Shown: piece after piece, positions 7,755-16,469 of the stretch
Position numbering within the stretch: the first letter of the stretch is position 1
How the letters are laid out: each line of letters begins with the position of its first letter
Notes under the pieces: generated by a model
Database searches by the model: none
What the model was told of the DNA's origin: nothing
What the model saw: the letters and a program-made list of their open reading frames with translations, nothing else
DNA from: Gammaproteobacteria bacterium
Lineage (GTDB): Bacteria > Pseudomonadota > Gammaproteobacteria > Burkholderiales > Nitrosomonadaceae
Assembly (NCBI GenBank): GCA_015709615.1
Contig: CP054179.1
Location: 3,100,001-3,164,000, forward strand
Reading direction: 5' to 3'
DNA length: 64,000 nt
Program-made: the position numbers and the translations under genes

Positions 7755-9752
7755 ATGAACGGATCTCAAAGAATAGCGGCTGTATCGCAACAACAAGATG
7801 ATTTTACGGTTAACGATGAAGCACCTGAATCGTATACAGCGCCAGCCCTGAACCAGGATGGAATCAATGCGGCCGAGCTGGAGACGAAGTTTGCTCAAGC
7901 GCGTGCGGCCATGCTGGCATTACAGAATCCGGATGGACACTGGTGTTTCCCGCTCGAAGCCGACTGTACCATTCCGGCCGAATATATTTTGATGATGCAT
8001 TTCATGGATGAAATCGACGTCATTCTGGAAAACAAAATCGCCCGTTTCATCCGCGATAAGCAGGATATGACGCACGGTGGCTGGCCGCTTTATTATGGCG
8101 GTGCGTTCGATATCAGTTGTACGATCAAATCGTATTATGCGTTGAAGTTGGTAGGTGATTCGACCGATGCTCCGCACATGGTGCGCGCACGCGAAGCAAT
8201 CCTGCAGCGCGGCGGGGCGGCCAAAGCGAATGTCTTTACCCGTTTGCTGCTTGCCATGTATGACCAGATTCCGTGGCGCGGCGTACCGGTGGTGCCGTCG
8301 GAGCTGGTATTGCTGCCAAGCTGGTTTCCTTTTCATATCAGCAAGGTTTCGTATTGGTCGCGCACGGTAATGATACCGCTGTCCATTCTGTGCACCATGA
8401 AAGCGCGTGCGATCAATCCGCGCAAAGTGAATATCCGCGAATTGTTTATCGTGCCGCCGGAAGAGGAAAAAAATTATTTTCCCAAGGCGGATACGCTGTT
8501 GAAGCGCGCTTTTATGCTGGTCGAACGTATCTTGTCGCGCTTCGAACCGAAACTCCCGCAATCGATTCGGCAGTATTCGATTCGTAAAGCTGAGCGCTGG
8601 ACGCTCGAGCGCTTGAACGGTGAGTGTGGTATCGGTGCCATTTTTCCGGCCATGGTCAATGCGCACGAAGCGCTGACCTTGCTCGGCTATGACTATGATC
8701 ACCCGAGCCGCGTGCAATGCCGTAACGCGCTGCGCGGATTACTGGTCGACGAAGGCGAACGTTCCTGGTGTCAGCCGTGCACATCGCCGGTCTGGGATAC
8801 GGTATTGACAAGCCTGGCGCTACAGGAAGATCCCACGACCGGCCAGGAACCGGTGTTGAAGGCGCTAGATTGGCTGGTCGACCAGCAGGTTTTGGATGAA
8901 CCGGGCGATTGGCGCGACAAGCGCCCCGATCTGCTGGGCGGTGGCTGGGCTTTCCAATATGCCAATCCGCATTATCCGGACCTCGACGATACGGCTGCAG
9001 TGGCTTGGGCATTAGACCAAGGAGGGGCGGAGCGACATCAGCAGTCGCTGGAACGAGCAGCCAACTGGCTCGCGGGTATGCAGTCGCGCAATGGCGGTTT
9101 TGCCGCTTTCGACATTGATAATGTCCATCACTATTTGAATGAAATTCCTTTCGCCGATCACGGTGCGTTGATCGATCCGCCGACCAGCGATGTGACGGCG
9201 CGCTGCGTCGGTTTGCTGGGAAAATACGGTAAACATCAGCGTGAAGTTTGGCGCGGTATCAGCTTTTTACTGCGGGAACAGGAGAAAAACGGCTCCTGGT
9301 TCGGGCGCTGGGGCACCAATTATATTTATGGTACCTGGTCGGTGCTGGAAGCCTTCCGGCTGGCCAAGTTCGATATGCAGCATATATCGGTGCGCCGCGC
9401 CGTGAAGTGGCTGGAATCGGTGCAAAGAGTGGATGGCGGCTGGGGGGAAACCAATGATTCTTATTTGGATACTCAACTGGCAGGCCGGTTTACTGAAACC
9501 AGCACCGCGTTCCAAACCGCGTGGGCGGTGTTGGGTCTCATGGCGGCGGGCGAAGTGCATAGCGAACCGGTACGCAGAGGCATCCAGTATCTGCTGCGCA
9601 ACCAGTGCGACGATCATTTGTGGGAAGAACCCTGGTTTACCGCACCTGGCTTCCCGCGCGTCTTTTATCTGCGCTATCACGGCTATTCAAAATTCTTTCC
9701 GCTGTGGGCATTGGCGCGTTATCGGGTTTTAACAAGAGAGGTCGGCAATTGA
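7755..9752 (+). CDS. shc: Squalene-hopene cyclase
   Basis: The enzyme cyclises squalene to hopene/hopanol, the committed step of hopanoid synthesis, at the inner membrane. The 665-residue protein contains the catalytic DxDD motif at Asp409-Asp412 (DLDDTA). Several QW repeats are visible: QNPDGHW, QSRNGGFAAFD, QEKNGSWFGRWG and QRVDGGWGET. TSTAFQTAWA and the C-terminal FYLRYHGYSKFFPLWALARY stretch are typical. A non-conserved N-terminal 40 residues precede the first repeat. The stop overlaps the start of hpnG by four bases, so the two are one transcript. The symbol hpnF is also used. Confidence 0.97.
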   Translation: MNGSQRIAAVSQQQDDFTVNDEAPESYTAPALNQDGINAAELETKFAQARAAMLALQNPDGHWCFPLEADCTIPAEYILMMHFMDEIDVILENKIARFIRDKQDMTHGGWPLYYGGAFDISCTIKSYYALKLVGDSTDAPHMVRAREAILQRGGAAKANVFTRLLLAMYDQIPWRGVPVVPSELVLLPSWFPFHISKVSYWSRTVMIPLSILCTMKARAINPRKVNIRELFIVPPEEEKNYFPKADTLLKRAFMLVERILSRFEPKLPQSIRQYSIRKAERWTLERLNGECGIGAIFPAMVNAHEALTLLGYDYDHPSRVQCRNALRGLLVDEGERSWCQPCTSPVWDTVLTSLALQEDPTTGQEPVLKALDWLVDQQVLDEPGDWRDKRPDLLGGGWAFQYANPHYPDLDDTAAVAWALDQGGAERHQQSLERAANWLAGMQSRNGGFAAFDIDNVHHYLNEIPFADHGALIDPPTSDVTARCVGLLGKYGKHQREVWRGISFLLREQEKNGSWFGRWGTNYIYGTWSVLEAFRLAKFDMQHISVRRAVKWLESVQRVDGGWGETNDSYLDTQLAGRFTETSTAFQTAWAVLGLMAAGEVHSEPVRRGIQYLLRNQCDDHLWEEPWFTAPGFPRVFYLRYHGYSKFFPLWALARYRVLTREVGN

Positions 9753-10516
9753 AAATCATCGGCGTTGTTTCGGCGCTAAAATCCGAAGCCAGCTGCTTAT
9801 TGGAAAAACAGAACTTTCCGCTTTATCAGGTGGTGGAGATCGGGGAAAGAACTTCATTATGTCTTAGCAGCATCGGCAGCAAGGCGGCGCGAGGGGCGGC
9901 GTTGAAATTGCGCGAGCGCGACATTAATGCTCTGGTCAGTTTCGGTGTTGCGGCTGCTGTGAATAACGAATTGATTCCTGGTGATCTGGTGTTGCCGGAG
10001 GCGGTTACGATGAACGGTGAGGTCCTGCCGGTGGATTTGGAATGGCGTAACCGGCTGGCGGGCGTGATGTCAAAACAGCTGACGGTTGCCGGTGGAATTC
10101 TGGCGTCTTGCGAGGAACCGCTAACTTCAACCGAACAAAAACTGGCGCTGGGTGAAGCAACGGGCGCTTGCGCGGCGGATATGGAAACGGCGGCGATAGC
10201 AAAAGTGGCAGCTGAGGCCGGTATTTCGTTTCTTGCCATCCGCGCGATTGTCGATCCTATCGAGTTTTCTCCGCCGGAAGCATTGATGAGCGCAGTCTAT
10301 CCGGATGGCAGCGTGGATGCGGTTCAGTTGATTAAATTAGTGCTGAACGGTTCCATATCGATCAAAACGCTGATCCATCTTGGGCTTGGCATGCATGTGG
10401 CGCGCTCCGCGTTGATTGAAGTCGTGCAAAGAACCGGACTGACTTTTGCCAGCGACTACATGCCTTCTTACCGTAATCTTCAGGAACATCAGAGTCAGTC
10501 AATCAATAACGAGTGA
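9749..10516 (+). CDS. hpnG: Hopanoid-associated phosphorylase HpnG
   Basis: HpnG is a nucleoside phosphorylase-fold enzyme that converts adenosylhopane to a phosphoribosyl hopane by releasing adenine. The 255-residue product starts IIGVVSALKSEASCLL and shows the fold-typical GSKAARGAALKLRE, LVSFGVAAAVN, PGDLVLPEAV and the ADMETAAIAKVAAEAGISFLAIR block. The start is TTG at 9749, because AGAGAGG (9735-9741) lies at correct spacing and the TTGA overlap with the shc stop gives tight coupling. Longer in-frame starts inside shc are unlikely. Its end overlaps a convergent ABC transporter gene by 18 bases. Confidence 0.9.
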   Translation: MKIIGVVSALKSEASCLLEKQNFPLYQVVEIGERTSLCLSSIGSKAARGAALKLRERDINALVSFGVAAAVNNELIPGDLVLPEAVTMNGEVLPVDLEWRNRLAGVMSKQLTVAGGILASCEEPLTSTEQKLALGEATGACAADMETAAIAKVAAEAGISFLAIRAIVDPIEFSPPEALMSAVYPDGSVDAVQLIKLVLNGSISIKTLIHLGLGMHVARSALIEVVQRTGLTFASDYMPSYRNLQEHQSQSINNE

Positions 10517-12271
10517 TTGGAATTGCAATGCAGCCAGTTGCGAGTACAGCGGACTGGATTGCAGCAATTGCGCATGTGTTCCTATCGCTTCCAGCCGCCC
10601 GTGATTGAGCACAGCAATCCGGTCTGCGGATTGCACGGTTGCCAGACGGTGCGCGATGACCAGCGTGGTACGATTGCGCATCAACTGCTGCAACGCTTGC
10701 TGCACCCAATGCTCGCTTTGCGCGTCTAGCGCGCTGGTGGCTTCATCCAGCAACAAAACCGGCGCATCGGCCAGAATCGCCCGGGCAATGGCCAGACGCT
10801 GTTTCTGTCCACCCGATAAACCCAATCCGGAATCCCCCAGGTGTGTTTGATAGCCTTGCGGCAATTGACAGATAAACTCATGCGCGTATGCGGCAATAGC
10901 GGCTGCTTCTACTTCCGCATCACTGGCATTGGGATGGGCGTAGCGCAGGTTGTCGCCGATGGTGCCGTAAAATAGCGCCGGATTTTGCGACACCAGCGCA
11001 AAGCAGCGGCGTAACGCAAACAGATCGAGGTTGCGGATATTGACGCCTTCCAACTTAATGAAACCGGATTGACTGTCAAAGAAACGCAGTAACAGGTCGA
11101 ACAACGTTGACTTGCCCGCACCGGAAGGACCGACCAATGCGAGTGTTTCACCTGCCCGGACCGTCAAGGTCAGATTGTCGATGGCTAGGATATCGGGGCG
11201 GGAAGGGTACGCGAAGCACAGTTGATCGATGGCGATATTTCCTGATACGTTGGTTAGAGGCTGAGGGGTTTCCGGCGACTGAATCCGGTTCGGCGCTTGC
11301 AACAATTCTACCGTGCGCTCGGCGGCACCGGCGGCACGCTGTAATTCGCCGATGACTTCCGAAATGGAAGCAACAGCGGAGCCGACAATGACGCTGTAGA
11401 AAACAAATGCCGCCAATTCGCCCGCGCTGATTCGTCCTTCGATCACATCCAAGCCGCCCACCCACAGCATCACACCGACCGCGCCCATCACCAGCAGAAT
11501 GACCAAGGTGATCAGTAATGCGCGTTGCAGCGTGCGTTGCTTGGCGACAGTAAAAGCTTCCTCGACCTGGCTATGAAAAGTACGCTGATCGATGGGTTGG
11601 TGATTGTAGGCTTGCACGGTTTTGATCTGACCGAGCACCTCGCCGACATAAGCGCCGACTGCGGCGATTTTATCCTGGCTTTGGCGCGACAACTGCCGTA
11701 CACGACGGCCATAAATCACGATAGGAATCACCACCAGTGGCACACAAATCATCACCAGTGCAGTCAGTTTCGCATTGGTAATAAACAGCCAGACGATGCC
11801 GCCGATCATCATGATTAGATTACGTAATGCAAACGATATCGACGAACCGATGACGGTTTGCAGCAACGTCATATCGGCGGTCAGACGCGATTGGATTTCG
11901 AGGCTGCGGTTTTCCTCGAAAAAACCGGGATGCAGATGAATCAGATGGTTGAAAACCCGGCTGCGGACATCGGCAATCACCCGCTCACCCAGCCAAGTGA
12001 CCCAGTAATAACGTGTAAACGTGCCGATGGCTAAGGCAATCACCAGCAGCAGAAACATACCGACATACTGACTCAGCAATTCTTTGGATTGCGTGGCAAA
12101 TCCCTGGTCGATCATCAACCGGATGCCTTGCCCGATCGACAACGTGATCATGGCAGTGAATAACAGCGCCAGCAAACTGTAGATAACCTGACGCCGGTAC
12201 GGCGCAATGAACTGCGCTGCTTGTTTTATCGCCTGCCAGCGCGTTTGCGTGTTTTTTCCGGAATCTGTCAT
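10499..12271 (-). CDS. ABC-type exporter (fused membrane and ATPase domains)
   Basis: This 590-residue half-transporter is of the MsbA/multidrug exporter type and would work as a homodimer in the inner membrane, exporting a lipid or hydrophobic compound. Six transmembrane segments occupy about residues 28-300 (ABC_membrane domain). The nucleotide-binding domain has Walker A GPSGAGKST (381-389), signature LSGGQ (485-489) and Walker B LLLDE (506-510). The substrate cannot be told from sequence. The hopanoid neighbours are convergent, so no operon link exists. A hairpin at 12280-12295 stands 9 bases before the start codon. Confidence 0.9.
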   Translation of the reverse strand: MTDSGKNTQTRWQAIKQAAQFIAPYRRQVIYSLLALLFTAMITLSIGQGIRLMIDQGFATQSKELLSQYVGMFLLLVIALAIGTFTRYYWVTWLGERVIADVRSRVFNHLIHLHPGFFEENRSLEIQSRLTADMTLLQTVIGSSISFALRNLIMMIGGIVWLFITNAKLTALVMICVPLVVIPIVIYGRRVRQLSRQSQDKIAAVGAYVGEVLGQIKTVQAYNHQPIDQRTFHSQVEEAFTVAKQRTLQRALLITLVILLVMGAVGVMLWVGGLDVIEGRISAGELAAFVFYSVIVGSAVASISEVIGELQRAAGAAERTVELLQAPNRIQSPETPQPLTNVSGNIAIDQLCFAYPSRPDILAIDNLTLTVRAGETLALVGPSGAGKSTLFDLLLRFFDSQSGFIKLEGVNIRNLDLFALRRCFALVSQNPALFYGTIGDNLRYAHPNASDAEVEAAAIAAYAHEFICQLPQGYQTHLGDSGLGLSGGQKQRLAIARAILADAPVLLLDEATSALDAQSEHWVQQALQQLMRNRTTLVIAHRLATVQSADRIAVLNHGRLEAIGTHAQLLQSSPLYSQLAALQFQSLVID

Positions 12272-12279
12272 GAATTATT

Positions 12280-12295
12280 CCCGCAGAACTGCGGG
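12280..12295 (-). other. Small hairpin in front of the ABC exporter start
   Basis: CCCGCA and TGCGGG form a perfect 6-bp stem with a 4-base loop, extendable to 7 bp. On the minus strand it lies between the upstream four-helix protein gene and the ABC exporter, ending 9 bases before the ATG. Without a T-run it is more likely to affect RNA stability or ribosome access than to terminate. Confidence 0.35.
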
Positions 12296-12325
12296 CAATG
12301 CTGAAATCACTGTGAATTGCAAAAA

Positions 12326-12775
12326 TTAGTCTTGAGAAGCCGTTTTGTTCACAAATCCGGCGATGAGCAATATCCAGGCTACGATCAAACCAAGGATTGC
12401 CGGGATGTGCGTCAGTTTTACAAACTGCTCTTGCCACACGGTACCTCCGATCGCGACAGCCTCTTTAGCGGCTATGGAAAGAGATTCCGAGGTGCCCCAC
12501 CAGGCATTGGCGATTTCGGAAATAACCGTGAGCCACGTCAAACAAACCGCAACCAACATGACCAGAGCCGAGCGTGCGCTGACCTTATGCGGCAACGTAA
12601 GAAGCAATACTGCCATCAAAATGAACAACATGCCGTTCAGTACCGCTTGGATGTGCGCGCTCAGGGCCAATCGCGGAAAAGGCGTATGCGGTATCACTAG
12701 CCCCCAGACGATGCCGGCCAACACCAATGCCAGACCGTGGATCAGGATTTGTCTTGCTCGAGTTTGCACGCTCAT
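12326..12775 (-). CDS. Four-helix membrane protein resembling styrene oxide isomerase / hydroxyaminobenzene mutase
   Basis: The 150-residue protein has four hydrophobic helices (about 12-28, 45-64, 72-92, 122-142). The stretch LIHGLALVLAGIVWGLVIPH...RLALSAHIQAVLNG near the N-terminus resembles what I remember of (hydroxyamino)benzene mutase and styrene oxide isomerase, small membrane isomerases. His41 in LSAHIQAVLNG would be a candidate conserved or cofactor-binding histidine. Members are often annotated only as hypothetical or hydrogenase-like. The physiological substrate here is unknown; no aromatic degradation genes are nearby. It lies 54 bp upstream of the ABC exporter on the same strand. 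Confidence 0.6.
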   Translation of the reverse strand: MSVQTRARQILIHGLALVLAGIVWGLVIPHTPFPRLALSAHIQAVLNGMLFILMAVLLLTLPHKVSARSALVMLVAVCLTWLTVISEIANAWWGTSESLSIAAKEAVAIGGTVWQEQFVKLTHIPAILGLIVAWILLIAGFVNKTASQD

Positions 12776-12850
12776 GCTGTCTCTCCCGGGGGGCTAACTT
12801 GTTTGCGGCAGCGCTTTTGGGATTATCTCAAAGCACAAAAACCGGTAATA

Positions 12851-13132
12851 CTAGTCATTCCGTTTCGTCACTTCCACCAAATGATACCCAAATTGCGTTT
12901 TAACCGGGCCTTGCACTTCGCCGACCGGTGCGCTGAATACGACGGTGTCGAATTCCTGAACCATTTGCCCGCGGCCGAACTCTCCTAAGTCACCGCCCTG
13001 TTTGCCGGATGGGCAGAGTGAATGTTGCTGCGCGATTTCGGCGAAACTGGCGCCGTTTGCGATTTCCGCTTTCAGGTTGTTACATTGTTCTTCGGTTTTG
13101 ACCAAGATATGACGTGCGCTGGCTCGTGCCAT
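12851..13132 (-). CDS. ppiC: Parvulin-type peptidyl-prolyl cis-trans isomerase (PpiC)
   Basis: This is a minimal 93-residue parvulin, a single-domain cis-trans prolyl isomerase of the cytoplasm. Nearly the whole protein is the rotamase domain: ARHILVKTEEQC, FAEIAQQHSLCPSGKQGGDLGEFGRGQMV, FDTVVF, GPVKTQFGYHLVEV. There is no signal peptide, unlike SurA or PpiD. Length matches Escherichia coli PpiC. It is divergent from the ABC ATPase at 13267. Confidence 0.93.
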   Translation of the reverse strand: MARASARHILVKTEEQCNNLKAEIANGASFAEIAQQHSLCPSGKQGGDLGEFGRGQMVQEFDTVVFSAPVGEVQGPVKTQFGYHLVEVTKRND

Positions 13133-13266
13133 GGGGTTCTCCTGTATTTATCAAAAATAATTTTTCGTACGTGATACATTTAAGCACAGATTGGCGTGCT
13201 GGTTGAAGCATTGTGCCATTTTTACGTGGAGAGGATTTGATGAATTTTTGTGTGGTGCCAGTGTAA

Positions 13267-13932
13267 ATGCTTGAGTTAATCAATGTCAGCAAAGCGTATG
13301 CCGGAGGGCGCAGAGTGCTGGCCGGTTTGAGTTACACACTGAATGCCGGTGAGTATGTTGCGATCATGGGCGAGTCGGGGGTCGGTAAGTCGACCTTGCT
13401 GAACTTGATCGCCGGGCTGAATGCGCCGGATTCGGGTGAGATTCGCATTAACGGTGTGGCGATTTCTTCACTCGGCGACGATGCCGCGACGCAATTGCGG
13501 CGCGAGCAGTTCGGGTTTGTTTTTCAGGCGTTTCATGTGCTGCCGCACTTGACGCTGGCACAGAATATCGCGTTACCGCTGCTACTGAACGGTAAAAGCA
13601 CGGAACGTGTGCAACAGATGCTGGAACAAGTCGGATTGCAGGGGCGTGGCGATGATTTTCCGCGCCAGTTGTCCGGCGGCGAATTGCAGCGCGTGGCGAT
13701 TGCGCGCGCGCTGGTACACCGGCCCAAATTAGTGCTGGCGGACGAGCCGACTGGAAACCTCGATCCCGATACTGCGCATGAAATCCTGCAGTTGATGCGC
13801 ACCGAAATCAAAGCCAACGGCGCGATGGGTATTCTGGTGACGCATTCGCACGCTGCGGCTGCGACGGCGGATGGGGTGCTGAATTTGACCAAGGACGGTT
13901 TGCAACCGGCCAAATCGGGCGAGATCGTATGA
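13267..13932 (+). CDS. ABC transporter ATP-binding protein (LolD/YbbA/AttE-like)
   Basis: This 221-residue ATPase powers the adjacent FtsX-type permease. It has Walker A GESGVGKST (35-43), Q-loop in VFQAFHVLPHLTL, signature LSGGE (135-139), Walker B VLADE (156-160) and an H-loop in LVTHSH. The GNLDPDTA context is typical of the LolD/MacB/YbbA group. Its stop overlaps the permease start by four bases. Together with the lipocalin-like protein downstream it forms an AttEFGH-like operon; the transported ligand is unknown. Confidence 0.9.
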   Translation: MLELINVSKAYAGGRRVLAGLSYTLNAGEYVAIMGESGVGKSTLLNLIAGLNAPDSGEIRINGVAISSLGDDAATQLRREQFGFVFQAFHVLPHLTLAQNIALPLLLNGKSTERVQQMLEQVGLQGRGDDFPRQLSGGELQRVAIARALVHRPKLVLADEPTGNLDPDTAHEILQLMRTEIKANGAMGILVTHSHAAAATADGVLNLTKDGLQPAKSGEIV

Positions 13933-16469
13933 AAGTGGCGGTGTTATCGCGCTGGCTGTTGACCGGTGAGTGGCGCGCGCACTGGCTGCAAGTAAGCGTG
14001 GCGCTGATCGCCATTGCCATCGGCGTGGCCATGGCGTTTTCCATTCATTTGATCAACACTGCTGCATTCAACGAATTTTCCGCTGCCAGTAAAAGCTTAT
14101 CCGGGCAATCGGATTTGCAGGTGCGTGGGCGCAAAGTGTTTTTTGACGAAGCGCTGTACCCTGTGCTGGTCAAACACGACAGTGTTGCGGTGGCGAATCC
14201 GGTGCTTGAATTCGATGTTGCGATACCGGGCAAAGAGCAAAACAGAAACGATCACAAACTGAAAATCATCGGTACCGACATGTTCCGGGCGGTGCAGGTC
14301 TCGCCTGATTTGCTTGGCTTGACCGAAGAAGGAAAAACGCTCGACCGGCTGGCGGACGATGCGATTTTTCTGTCACCCGCCGCGATGGAATGGTTGCAAG
14401 TCGAGCAAGGCGATGCACTGCAGTTGCACGCCGGATTGCAGACCATCACGCTGCGTGTGGCCGGGGGCTTGGTGCGTGCGCGGGCAGGGCAGCGCATTGC
14501 GGTGATGGACATCGGCGCGGCGCAGTGGCGCTTTCAACATCTTGGTGTGTTGTCGCGTATCGAGTTGAAGCTGAAGAATGGCGTCAATCATGAAGCATTT
14601 AAAGCCAAACTGGCCGATGAACTGGGCGGCGCGTATTGGGTGACTGAGATCGTGGATCAGGAAAAGCGCATCGCGAATATGTCACGCGCTTATCGCATCA
14701 ATTTAAACATGCTGGCGTTGGTGGCGCTGTTTACCGGCACGTTTCTGGTATTTTCCACGCAGGCGCTATCGGTCATCCGGCGGCGGCAGCAATTTGCGTT
14801 GCTGCGCGTGCTGGGGTTTACGAGGCGGCAATTGCTGCGGCAGATCGTGACTGAAGGCGGAATTCTGGGGGTGACCGGCTCGTTGTTCGGGGTGGTGCTG
14901 GGTTATGGAGTTGCGGTGCTGGCAATCCGTTTGCTGGGCGGCGATTTGGGCACCAATTTTTTTCCAGGCGTTAAACCGGGCATTCATTTCGATCCCTGGG
15001 ATGCAGCGCTATTTTTTGCCGTGGGCTTGGTCGTGACGCTGCTGGGCAGCATCATTCCGGCTTTGGAGGCGGCGCGTGCCAAACCGGCAGTGGCCTTGCG
15101 CTCCGGCAGCGAGGATACGGCGATGGCGAAATTATCCGTGCCGTGGTTTGCGCTGATTTGCTTGTCAGTTGCAGCGATATTCACGCAATTGCCGCCGGTT
15201 TTCGAGTTGCCTATTTTCGGTTATCTAGCTATTTCTTTGCTGCTGATCGGCGGCATTGCGCTGATGCCGCGTTTGACCGCAGGGTTCTTTTCTGTTTTAT
15301 CGACTCGATGGCAGCAGCGCCGGATCGGTGTTGTGTCCACGCTGGCGCTGGCGCGTCTGGCGAATGCGCCGAATCAGTCCGCCATCGCGCTGGGCGGCAT
15401 ATTGGCGAGTTTCAGCTTGATGGTGGCGATGGCGATCATGGTGACGAGTTTCCGTATCTCGATCGATCATTGGCTGGGGCGTGTGCTGCCGGCCGATTTG
15501 TACGTGCGCGCTGCGGCCAGCGGCGATTTGCAGGGGGAGGCGCAACAGGCGATTGCCGGGCTGCCCGGTTTCGACCGGGTGGATTTTTTTCGCACCCAGC
15601 AACTGACGCTGGATGCCAATCGCCCGGAAATCACGCTGTTCGCCCGGCCTGTCGATAAGGTGGATCCCCGCAACACATTGCCGTTGACGGATGACATGAT
15701 CGCCCCCGGAGCACTGCCGGAAAATGCCATGCCGGTGTGGGTGTCGGAAGCGATGGTGGATTTATACGGCTACCGAGTTGGGGAGAAAGTGATGTTGCCG
15801 GTCGGCGCAACACCCAGTGAATTTCTGGTTGCCGGGGTATGGCGCGATTACGGACGTCAATTCGGCGCGATTCAGATGCAATTGGCCGATTATCAGGCAT
15901 TGACCGGCGATTTGAGCATCAACACCGTGGCGCTGTGGGTGCGGCCGGGTGTCAGTATCGATGTGGCTATTGCCGGATTGCGCCAGTTGCCCTTCGGTGG
16001 CGCATTGGAGATATCGCGTTCGAGCGATATGCGCGCGTTGAGTCTGGAGATTTTTGACCGCAGTTTTGCGGTTACGTATTTGCTGGAGCTAATTGCCGTG
16101 GTGATCGGCCTGCTTGGTGTGGCGGCGAGTTTTTCTGCGCAGACGCTGGCGCGAATCAAAGAGTTCGGCATGTTGCGGCATATCGGCGTGATGCGGCGGC
16201 AGATTCTTGCGATGCTGGCGGCGGAAGGCGGTTTGCTGACCGCGTTGGGTATGGTTCTGGGGTTTGTATTGGGGTGGAGCATCAGCCTGATTCTGGTTTT
16301 TATCGTCAATCCGCAATCCTTCCATTGGACGATGGAGTTGCATCTGCCGTGGAATTGGCTGGCTATGATCGCCGTGATCATGCTGGTTGCGGCGGCGTTG
16401 ACGGCATTGCTGGCCGGACGGCGGGCGATTTCCGGTGAAGTGGTACGCGCGGTGAAGGAGGATTGGTAA
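13929..16469 (+). CDS. FtsX-family ABC permease (AttF-AttG/YbbP-like)
   Basis: This is an 846-residue inner-membrane permease with a duplicated FtsX-like architecture. There is an N-terminal membrane anchor (about 12-37) and a periplasmic domain. Two FtsX cores follow (about 255-385 and 710-840) with long intervening helices near 395-500. The motif RRRQQFALLRVLGFTRRQLLRQ in the first core and its parallel IKEFGMLRHIGVMRRQILAML in the second are typical. It overlaps the ATPase gene by four bases, and its TAA overlaps the next ATG by one base. The single long permease may correspond to AttF plus AttG fused. Confidence 0.88.
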   Translation: MKVAVLSRWLLTGEWRAHWLQVSVALIAIAIGVAMAFSIHLINTAAFNEFSAASKSLSGQSDLQVRGRKVFFDEALYPVLVKHDSVAVANPVLEFDVAIPGKEQNRNDHKLKIIGTDMFRAVQVSPDLLGLTEEGKTLDRLADDAIFLSPAAMEWLQVEQGDALQLHAGLQTITLRVAGGLVRARAGQRIAVMDIGAAQWRFQHLGVLSRIELKLKNGVNHEAFKAKLADELGGAYWVTEIVDQEKRIANMSRAYRINLNMLALVALFTGTFLVFSTQALSVIRRRQQFALLRVLGFTRRQLLRQIVTEGGILGVTGSLFGVVLGYGVAVLAIRLLGGDLGTNFFPGVKPGIHFDPWDAALFFAVGLVVTLLGSIIPALEAARAKPAVALRSGSEDTAMAKLSVPWFALICLSVAAIFTQLPPVFELPIFGYLAISLLLIGGIALMPRLTAGFFSVLSTRWQQRRIGVVSTLALARLANAPNQSAIALGGILASFSLMVAMAIMVTSFRISIDHWLGRVLPADLYVRAAASGDLQGEAQQAIAGLPGFDRVDFFRTQQLTLDANRPEITLFARPVDKVDPRNTLPLTDDMIAPGALPENAMPVWVSEAMVDLYGYRVGEKVMLPVGATPSEFLVAGVWRDYGRQFGAIQMQLADYQALTGDLSINTVALWVRPGVSIDVAIAGLRQLPFGGALEISRSSDMRALSLEIFDRSFAVTYLLELIAVVIGLLGVAASFSAQTLARIKEFGMLRHIGVMRRQILAMLAAEGGLLTALGMVLGFVLGWSISLILVFIVNPQSFHWTMELHLPWNWLAMIAVIMLVAAALTALLAGRRAISGEVVRAVKEDW

